Shown piece after piece: positions 32,546-38,852 of a DNA stretch of 38,852 nt (position 1 is the stretch's first letter; each line of letters opens with the position of its first letter). Below the pieces are notes generated by a model. The model searched no databases. It was given only the letters and a program-made list of their open reading frames with translations, and had not been told where the DNA came from. A program made the position numbers and the translations under genes. Source of the DNA: DATMQA01 sp035566895 (lineage in GTDB: Bacteria > Verrucomicrobiota > Verrucomicrobiia > Limisphaerales > UBA8199); assembly GCA_035566895.1 (NCBI GenBank), contig DATMQA010000207.1, forward strand, positions 1 to 38,852, written 5' to 3'.

Positions 32546-33178
32546 TCACGCGCCACCTTTCAAAAACTTCACCACCGCTTCCGTGCGCGAGTGGACATGG
32601 AGTTTCTCATAAACGGTCCGCACGTAGCTGCGGACGGTATCGATGCTGATCTTCATGCGGTCGGCGATTTCCTTGTAGGCATAGCCGTTGGCGAGCTGCT
32701 CGAGAAACTCGCGTTCTCCCGGGGTCAAGCGCGCCAGGGGCGAGCCGCTTTCGGGCACGCGCACGAAGAACTGGACGACGCGGCGGGCGAGTTGAGGCGT
32801 CATGGGGGAGCCGCCGGAATGGACGTCGTGAATGGCTTCCAGGAGCCGGGCGGAGGCGGTGCGCTTGAGGAGATAACCGCTGGCGCCGGCTTTCAAGGAA
32901 TTGAACAGCGACTCGCTGTCCTCATAGACGGTGAGCATCAGGAACTGCACGGCGGGCAGGGCGGTCTTGAGCTGGCGGACACATTCCATGCCGTTCATCC
33001 GCGGCAGGTTGATGTCCATCAGGACGACCTCGGGGGGCCGTCGGGGAATGCCCTGGAGGGCGGTTTCGGCGTCGGGGTAGTCGCCGATTAACTTGAGGGT
33101 GGGCGCCCGGCGGATGAGCGCGGTGAGGCTCGTCCGGATCCCCTCGTCATCTTCAACGATGGCTACTTTGATGGGCAT
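32546..33178 (-). CDS. NarL/LuxR-family response regulator
   Basis: The 210-residue product has a receiver domain (acidic pair at Glu9-Asp10 and Asp11, phospho-acceptor Asp55 in VVLMDINLP, MLTVYED, Lys in SGYLLKRT) and a LuxR-type helix-turn-helix at about residues 145-205 (LTPGEREFLEQLANGYAYKE.. to KLHVHSRTEAVVKFL). It will be phosphorylated by the kinase whose gene it overlaps by 16 bases. Targets are not known; the neighbouring TIGR03803 gene is one candidate. Confidence 0.9.
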   Translation of the reverse strand: MPIKVAIVEDDEGIRTSLTALIRRAPTLKLIGDYPDAETALQGIPRRPPEVVLMDINLPRMNGMECVRQLKTALPAVQFLMLTVYEDSESLFNSLKAGASGYLLKRTASARLLEAIHDVHSGGSPMTPQLARRVVQFFVRVPESGSPLARLTPGEREFLEQLANGYAYKEIADRMKISIDTVRSYVRTVYEKLHVHSRTEAVVKFLKGGA

Positions 33179-36100
33179 AGCTTTACCGTCAGGCGCACTT
33201 CGGTACCCTTTTCGCGCGCGCTCTGCACGCTCAAGGTGGCGCCGACAGCCTCGGCCCGCCGGCGCATATTTGTCAACCCGTTCCGCTTGCCTTCTTCGGG
33301 GAGCGCGGCGGCGGGCTCGAAGCCCCGGCCATCATCCTGAACGACGATTCCCAGACAGCCATCGAAGACTTTTGCCTGCACGCGAACTTCGCGAGCCTGG
33401 GCGTGTTTCAACGCATTGGTCAGGGCCTCCTTCACGATCAGAAAGAGGTTGTGGCGCATCTCGGGCGGCAGCGGTTGGGCCGGCAGGTCGTGCGGCAAAT
33501 CCAGCCGGCAGCGGGTGGTGGCGCCTTCAAACAGCTCATTGGCAAAGTGGGCGGTGTACTCGACGAGGCTTTGCAAGGAATCGCTGCCCGGGCGGACGGC
33601 CCAGACAATTTCCTCCAGGGCGCGAACGGTCTGGGCCGCCGATTCGGATATTTTCTCCGCATGCGCATCGACCTGGGCGGGATTATCCCGGTCGGCCCGG
33701 GCCAGGGTGCTGAGCAGGGAAATCCGGGTCAGGGACGAGCCGAGATCATCGTGGAGGTCGCGGGCGATGCGGGCGCGCTCGCGTTCGAGGGCGCGCTCCT
33801 GCTCGATATGCCGGAGCCGGCGGTTCAATTTCCTTTTCTCGACCAGCCGGACGGTGCCGCCCACCGAACCCAGGAGGCCGAAAGCCGCCGAGCCGAGGAA
33901 CCACCAGGTCTGCCAAAAATGCGGCAAAACCGTCAGGGCCAGGGTAGCGCCGGTGTCATTCCAGACGCCCTCGCCATTGCACGCGATGACGCGAAAGTGG
34001 TAATTGCCCGGGGGGATGTAATTGTAAAATGCCGTCCTTCGGGTGCCGGCTTCCACCCAGTCAGGTTCGAGCGGTTCGAGACGATAGCGAAAGCGCACGC
34101 GCTCCGGGGCCCTGAAACTGATACCGCTATAGAGCAATTCCACCCGGTGGGTTCCCGGGCCAATCCGGATTTGACCCACCGCCGTGGCCGGGTCGGCTTG
34201 ACCGCCCTGGGCGGGTGTTTCGCTTGCGTTCAAAGTCACCGGTCCGGCGGCCTCGCCGTCGATCAAAACTTCCTCGACCACGACGCTGGGGGCCGGGAGC
34301 GCGGCGGGGCGGGGGCGCGGGTCCACGACGACGATTCCCTTGGAGCTGGAAAACCACAGGAGGCCCGATTTGGTTTTCAGACCCGCCGGGTAACCGGCCC
34401 CGGCGCATTCTTCTGATACCATTCCCTCGGCCCGGCCATAGACCTTTGGATAGACGGCGGACTTGCGCTCGGAGACCTCGTCGAGCTCACGCCGCGAGAC
34501 ACAAGCGATGCCACGGTTATTTCCCAGCCACAGCCGGCCGGCATTATCGGCCAGGATTTGCGAGATGGTGTCATCGGGCAGGCCTTCGCGCGTGGTGAAG
34601 CTGGTGATGCGTCCGCCCTGCCATCGCGCCAGGCCACCTCCGCCGGTGCCGATCCACAAAACCCCCTGCTCGTCCAAAAAGAGGGTGCGAATCGAATCGC
34701 TCAACAAACCGTTGCCTTTGCCGTAATGGGCGCGTTGTGAGCCTCCGAACCGATGCAGTCCGCCGCCTTCGGTTCCGACCCACATCGAGCCTTCACGGTC
34801 CCGCATGAGCGCGGTCAGCGGATGGGGCTGCCAGAAATTGGTCTCCGGCCGGCAATTGCCATCACGTGATTGCCACAGTTGACCTTGTTGGGTGCCGGCC
34901 CAGAGGGTGCCGTCGCCGTCTTCGAATAGTGAAATCACGTTTAACCCGGGCAGCGCGACTGGTTCGACGGTCTCCGCGGCCGCTTCCGGCTGTTTGAAGC
35001 GCAGCAACCCCTGGCCGCAGCCTGCCCAGCAACTGCCGTCCCGAGTCATCAACAGGCAATTGATCTGCGGTTCATTGCGCGACAAAGCTGCGGGAGCCAG
35101 GCGGCTGAAGATCCGGCCGTCCCAGCGGTGCAGGCCGTCGTTGGGCTTGCCGGCCCAGATGAGGCCGGGGGCGATTTCGGCGAGCGCGGTCACCGCGCCA
35201 TACCCCAGGCCCTCGGCGGGCCCCAGGACGGAAACATTCTTGGGCCGCAATTGGTTCAAGCCGGCGCCGGTGCCGGCCCAGAGATTGCCTTCGCGATCCA
35301 CCAGGAGTGACTCGACCGAATTATCCACCAGGCCGCTGCTTGCATTGATGGCGACGGGGTTGCCGCTCTTGAATTGAAAGAGGCCTTCGCTCACCGAACC
35401 GGCCCAGACGGAGCCGTCCGGCGCTTCGGCCAGGGAGCTGATGTAGGGCCGGGCGAGGTGGCGCGGGATGCGGTAACGCCGCCATTGCCCGCCCTCGCGG
35501 CAGAGCACAAAATCGTCCCCCGCGCCGATCCAGATGCGGCCGCCCTGGTCCACCAGCAGGCAATGCGGGTCCTGGAGCAGTCCCTCGACGGAGGGGTCGG
35601 TGAAAGGCACAAACCGGCCCTCTGAAAGGCGGAAGATTCCCGCTCCACGGACGCCCACCCAAAGGGTTCCCTTCCGGTCCTCGAATAGAGTGGTGATAGT
35701 TTTGCCGTTGAATTCGGCGCCGGCCGATGGCGGGGCCCAACGCCCGTCCTGCCACACAGCCAATCCGGCATCGGTTCCGGCCCACAGGCCGCCGGCGTTG
35801 TCTTCGGCGAGGGCGGTAATGGAATCGGAGGGCAGCCCTTCGCGGCGGGTGAAGGTGGTGAACCGCCCGTCCTGCCAGCGAGTCAGGCCGCCGTCGGCGC
35901 CGCCGCTCCAGAGTGCACCCCGGCTGTCTTCCAAAAGGCGGCGGACGGGCCCGCTGCGCAAGCCCTCGCGCCAGCCAAAGGAGACAAACCGCGCCCCGTC
36001 GAACCGCGTGAGGCCGTCGTCGGTGCCCATCCAGAGGTAGCCATCGCGGGTTTGGGCCAGGGCGCGGACGGAGTTGCGGGGCAGGCCCTGTTCCCGCTGC

Positions 36101-36852
36101 CAGGCGCGGAAGCTGAAGGCGGAAGCACCGCGGCGGGCGCCGGGGGCCAGCGGGCCCGGTTCGGCGTTGCCCGGCGCGATGAAGTCATTGAACGACGTGG
36201 CAATGGCCATGTCGCTGAAGCTCCAACCGCCACCCCCGCCGCCATGGCGAAGCCGGATTTGGTCGAAGGAAGCATCGGCGGTAAATCTGGTGGTGAGGCT
36301 TTCCGGCTGGCTGTCCTCGGTCGCCCCGGGCGCCAGGTCGGGATTCAACCAAACCGTTACGCGGTCGGTTTCCCCGGCGATGTATTCGACTTTAAAGACG
36401 ATGGTGCGCTCGATACCGCGGACGGGAAACTCAAAGGTGGTGAACACCTGCTCGGAGCGGCGTTCCGGCCGCGAGGAGCGCAGGTCGAAATCCCCGGGGA
36501 CGTTTCTTTCATTGCCGGTTTCGGCGGTATTGAAGGCGCTGTAAGCCCAGGCGCCCTGCGAATTGCCGACCGCCAACCGCTCGTTGTCGGCTTGGTACAA
36601 TTGGAACGCGGCGAAGTAAGGCTCGGTTCTGGCATCTGAAAAGGGCTCGACATGAAACTTGAAATAGAGGGTGTTGGTGGAGGAGTCGTCCTGTTTGACG
36701 GCGCCGCCCAGGATGTCGGAGCCCGGCCCGGTTTCGTGGGCGAGGGTTTCGCCCAGATCGCTCCAGAGGATGGCGGCGCGAGCGGGAGTGGCCGGCGCCA
36801 GCATCCAACCCAGCAGCGCAGCTAGCGCCAGTTGAGCGCGGGCTTTAAGCAT
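33163..36852 (-). CDS. Propeller-sensor histidine kinase with extra LamG-like N-terminal domain
   Basis: The 1229-residue product has, in order: a signal peptide (MLKARAQLALAALLGWML); a beta-sandwich at about 27-225 (ILWSDLGETLAHETG.., FTTFEFPVRGIERTIVFKV, then WSFSDMAIATSFNDF) like the LamG-type domains of secreted proteins; about a dozen Reg_prop propeller units (DGR...REGLPSDSITALAED); a Y_Y_Y domain; one membrane helix near 970-990; HisKA_3 with His1034 in RDLHDDLGSS; and a HATPase (KEALTNALKHA, DDGRGF). It senses a signal outside the cytoplasm and phosphorylates the overlapping response regulator. ATG 36852 is chosen for the signal peptide. The extra N-terminal domain is unusual for the class. 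Confidence 0.85.
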   Translation of the reverse strand: MLKARAQLALAALLGWMLAPATPARAAILWSDLGETLAHETGPGSDILGGAVKQDDSSTNTLYFKFHVEPFSDARTEPYFAAFQLYQADNERLAVGNSQGAWAYSAFNTAETGNERNVPGDFDLRSSRPERRSEQVFTTFEFPVRGIERTIVFKVEYIAGETDRVTVWLNPDLAPGATEDSQPESLTTRFTADASFDQIRLRHGGGGGGWSFSDMAIATSFNDFIAPGNAEPGPLAPGARRGASAFSFRAWQREQGLPRNSVRALAQTRDGYLWMGTDDGLTRFDGARFVSFGWREGLRSGPVRRLLEDSRGALWSGGADGGLTRWQDGRFTTFTRREGLPSDSITALAEDNAGGLWAGTDAGLAVWQDGRWAPPSAGAEFNGKTITTLFEDRKGTLWVGVRGAGIFRLSEGRFVPFTDPSVEGLLQDPHCLLVDQGGRIWIGAGDDFVLCREGGQWRRYRIPRHLARPYISSLAEAPDGSVWAGSVSEGLFQFKSGNPVAINASSGLVDNSVESLLVDREGNLWAGTGAGLNQLRPKNVSVLGPAEGLGYGAVTALAEIAPGLIWAGKPNDGLHRWDGRIFSRLAPAALSRNEPQINCLLMTRDGSCWAGCGQGLLRFKQPEAAAETVEPVALPGLNVISLFEDGDGTLWAGTQQGQLWQSRDGNCRPETNFWQPHPLTALMRDREGSMWVGTEGGGLHRFGGSQRAHYGKGNGLLSDSIRTLFLDEQGVLWIGTGGGGLARWQGGRITSFTTREGLPDDTISQILADNAGRLWLGNNRGIACVSRRELDEVSERKSAVYPKVYGRAEGMVSEECAGAGYPAGLKTKSGLLWFSSSKGIVVVDPRPRPAALPAPSVVVEEVLIDGEAAGPVTLNASETPAQGGQADPATAVGQIRIGPGTHRVELLYSGISFRAPERVRFRYRLEPLEPDWVEAGTRRTAFYNYIPPGNYHFRVIACNGEGVWNDTGATLALTVLPHFWQTWWFLGSAAFGLLGSVGGTVRLVEKRKLNRRLRHIEQERALERERARIARDLHDDLGSSLTRISLLSTLARADRDNPAQVDAHAEKISESAAQTVRALEEIVWAVRPGSDSLQSLVEYTAHFANELFEGATTRCRLDLPHDLPAQPLPPEMRHNLFLIVKEALTNALKHAQAREVRVQAKVFDGCLGIVVQDDGRGFEPAAALPEEGKRNGLTNMRRRAEAVGATLSVQSAREKGTEVRLTVKLCPSK

Positions 36853-37045
36853 ACTGGCATCCTGCAGCCTGGAACGGCCAAATGCAAGGAGGCATGGGGC
36901 GGCGGGTGAGCGGCGACGCGGCCGGACACTGCTCCCCAAGTGCGCCGCAGTTTTTAGGGGTTTTTACGGTGTGCTCGTTCCCAAGGTGGAAACTTGCACA
37001 AAAAACTAGCACAGGAACTTCCTCATTTCGGCCTAGGTCGGGCAG

Positions 37046-38431
37046 TTATTGGCTCAACCGGTAAAACTGCCGTGTGCCGGTGATGGGATTAGTCACTGTG
37101 TTCTGCCCGTTGACGACGGCGGGGGCGGTAGAATTAGTGGCCCAGATTGCCGGTGAAACAAGGTTGGTGGTGGATTGCAACGTGAACCCGGTGGCATTGG
37201 TCGGCCACGCTAAAATAACATTTGCTCCAGAAGGAATGATGGTCAGTCGCGGCAGGGGCAGCGAAAGACTGAACACCGTGCCATAGCCTGAACTTGCCGT
37301 CCCATACAGGGTGTTGCCGCATAAAACCAACGCGGCCCACGGATAAGCACCGTCGCTGCCACCAGTGAAACTATACAGATTCGTAAAACCCGTGCCATCG
37401 GTGTTGACAGCGAACACCGTGCCGTTGCCCGAACTGCCGCCTTCCACTGCCGTGCCATATAGGGTGTTGCCCGATAAAATCAAACCAGCACGCGGCATAG
37501 CTCCGTCACGGTTACACACTGAATAACCACAGGAAGCACCTGCCGTGAAACTATACAGGTTCGTAAAACCCGTGCCATCGGCGTTGATTTTAAACACGGT
37601 GCCGTTGCCCGAACCGCCGCCAGCAGTCGTCGTCCCATACAGTGTGTTGGCCGATAAAATCAATCCACCAGCCGGATGAGCTCCGTCGCTGCCACCATCG
37701 AAACTATACAGGTTCGTAAAACCCATGCCATCGGTGTTGAGCTTGAACACACTGCCTACGTCCTGACTGCCGCCAAACGCGGTCCCATATAGAGTAGCGG
37801 CGGATAAAATCAGTCCAGCATACGAGCTATTTGTGACACCGCCAAGGACATCAAAACTATGCAGCCTTACGAAACCCGTGCCGTTGGTGCCGATGGTGAA
37901 CACCGTGCCATTGCCATAACTGTTACCAGAAAGTGTCGTCCCGTACAGGGTATTGCCCGATAAAACCAACCCAGCGCACGGATAAGCTGCATCGTTACCA
38001 AGACTATGCAGGTTGGTAAAACCCGTGCCATCGGTGTTGAGGGCGAACACCGTGCCGCCGCCAAAACTGCCACCTTCAAACGCCGTTCCATACAGAGTGT
38101 TGCCCGATAAAATCAATCCGCCAGTCGGGTAAGCTCCGTCACTGTTGGGAGAATCAATAGCGAATGGCGGGAAACTATGCAGGTTGGTAAAGCCCGTGCC
38201 ATCGGTATTGACCCTGAACACTGCGCCATAGCCCGAACTGCCGCCACGCATTGTCGTCCCGTACAGGGTGTTGCCCGATAAAATCAAACCAGCGAACGGA
38301 ATAGCTCCGTCCCCGCCACCAAAACTGTGCAGGGTCGTGAAGGTCTGCGCCGCCGTCCGACCAGACAATACCAGGCCCAGACCGACCATCAACACGGGCA
38401 GTACAACGAGATCTCTAACGTGTGCTTCCAT
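37046..38431 (-). CDS. Secreted TIGR03803-type repeat protein
   Basis: The 461-residue product has a signal peptide (VLPVLMVGLGLVLSGRTAAQ) and seven units of the NTLYGT..GGSSG.GTVF..NTDGTGFTNL(H/Y)SF repeat. The units are nearly identical in places, so the DNA too is repetitive, and the region is poorer in GC than its neighbours. The C-terminal tail (FTLQSTTNLVSPAIWATN...TGTRQFYRLSQ) is the common sandwich domain. The ATG at 38431 lies 8 bases after the stop of a pseudopilin gene on the same strand. The role is unknown; the propeller-like repeats suggest a surface binding or scaffold protein. Confidence 0.85.
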   Translation of the reverse strand: MEAHVRDLVVLPVLMVGLGLVLSGRTAAQTFTTLHSFGGGDGAIPFAGLILSGNTLYGTTMRGGSSGYGAVFRVNTDGTGFTNLHSFPPFAIDSPNSDGAYPTGGLILSGNTLYGTAFEGGSFGGGTVFALNTDGTGFTNLHSLGNDAAYPCAGLVLSGNTLYGTTLSGNSYGNGTVFTIGTNGTGFVRLHSFDVLGGVTNSSYAGLILSAATLYGTAFGGSQDVGSVFKLNTDGMGFTNLYSFDGGSDGAHPAGGLILSANTLYGTTTAGGGSGNGTVFKINADGTGFTNLYSFTAGASCGYSVCNRDGAMPRAGLILSGNTLYGTAVEGGSSGNGTVFAVNTDGTGFTNLYSFTGGSDGAYPWAALVLCGNTLYGTASSGYGTVFSLSLPLPRLTIIPSGANVILAWPTNATGFTLQSTTNLVSPAIWATNSTAPAVVNGQNTVTNPITGTRQFYRLSQ

Positions 38432-38439
38432 CGTGTTAC

Positions 38440-38852
38440 TCAGGGGTAATGCATGATCGGCACGCCGCCTTTGAGACGTCTTAAATCGCGATCCGCCGGG
38501 TCGCTGGGCGAGAGCCAACCCGAGCCTGATGGGCCCAGGCCGGAGTCAGCGAGGGCATTGGCGGCGGGAAGCCAGCGGTCCAGCCAGCGCCAGATTTCGG
38601 CATGGCCATCGGCGAAGGAGAGGACGCAGCCATTGTTATGGCGGCTGGCGGGCAGGTTCCAGTAGGTATAATAAGTTCCGCCCAGCGGGTCGGCATTTCA
38701 TCGTTTCCGGCGAACACCCCGCTTTCGGGCAGCACCTCTACGCCAACTGGAATCAGGTTCTTGATGGCAAAGTTGTGCGGATGCCGTGCACGGAGTGGAA
38801 ATCCCTGCCTAGCCTGACTTTCGCAACTCGACCTGGTTTTTGAGAATTTTCG
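38440..38852 (-). pseudogene. Pseudopilin, 3' part, frameshifted
   Basis: The minus-strand end (ADPLGGTYYTYWNLPASRHN, then NGCVLSFADGHAEIWRW) is the H-x9-DG motif and tail of a verrucomicrobial pseudopilin, stopping at TGA 38442-38440. Upstream the match continues in another frame (NFAIKNLIPVGVEVLPESG, then VFAGNDE). The two frames join if one A is restored in the GAAATGCC tract at about 38696. Either a real frameshift or a homopolymer sequencing error. The gene runs off the right edge of the window. Confidence 0.65.

Overview
The window looks like chromosomal DNA of a Verrucomicrobiota bacterium, most likely of the Pedosphaeraceae/Limisphaerales type. This rests on gene families, not on any 16S sequence. 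The clues are two secreted proteins built from the LYGTT..GG...GTVF repeat (TIGR03803 type), pseudopilins with FTLxEL and H-x9-DG signatures, a two-component kinase with a Reg_prop propeller, a McsA-McsB-ClpC operon, several secreted glycosidases, and AT-rich microrepeats between genes.

Layout. 1-2.7 kb: the end of a membrane protein, folE with tandem palindromes in front of it, an XRE/ImmA regulator-peptidase pair with a palindromic operator, and a lipoprotein. 2.8-6.2 kb: a broken TIGR03803 repeat gene convergent with a pseudopilin. 6.4-8.0 kb: small accessory genes, including an Imm50-like protein. 8.0-17.3 kb: carbohydrate genes, namely an MFS sugar-acid-type transporter coupled to a GH20/GH67-like glycosidase, a secreted protein of unknown function, a clan GH-A hydrolase, a YjjG-type phosphatase and a Tat-exported GH28 enzyme; two large inverted repeats lie between these genes. 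17.4-25.1 kb: an accessory region with a ParDE-type toxin-antitoxin pair, a frameshifted Sel1-repeat gene coupled to an FHA/zinc-ribbon gene and a truncated secreted protein, then DinD and a coupled SNF2-helicase/partner pair, all three on the minus strand. 25.2-31.8 kb: two tiny genes, tRNA-Glu, a possibly structured leader, and the tight cluster ilvE-mcsA-mcsB-clpC, followed by a small secreted Cys protein. 31.9-38.9 kb: a YkgJ-like protein, a NarL-type response regulator overlapping its large propeller kinase, a second TIGR03803 gene, and a frameshifted pseudopilin running off the window edge.

How the genes work together. The transporter/GH pair has an ATGA overlap and probably handles a sugar acid or oligosaccharide; the nearby GH28 and GH-A enzymes fit plant- or algal-polysaccharide use. 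McsA/McsB/ClpC form the arginine-phosphorylation protein quality-control route, here joined to a branched-chain aminotransferase with no ctsR in view. The kinase and response regulator form one two-component system.

The strongest candidate for an undescribed system is the SNF2 helicase with a duplicated N-terminal module, its ATGA-coupled partner, and DinD just downstream (20.1-25.1 kb). A repair or defence role is inference from context only. Three genes (2793-5268, 18215-19386, 38440-38852) carry single frame lesions, so either gene decay or assembly error must be considered.
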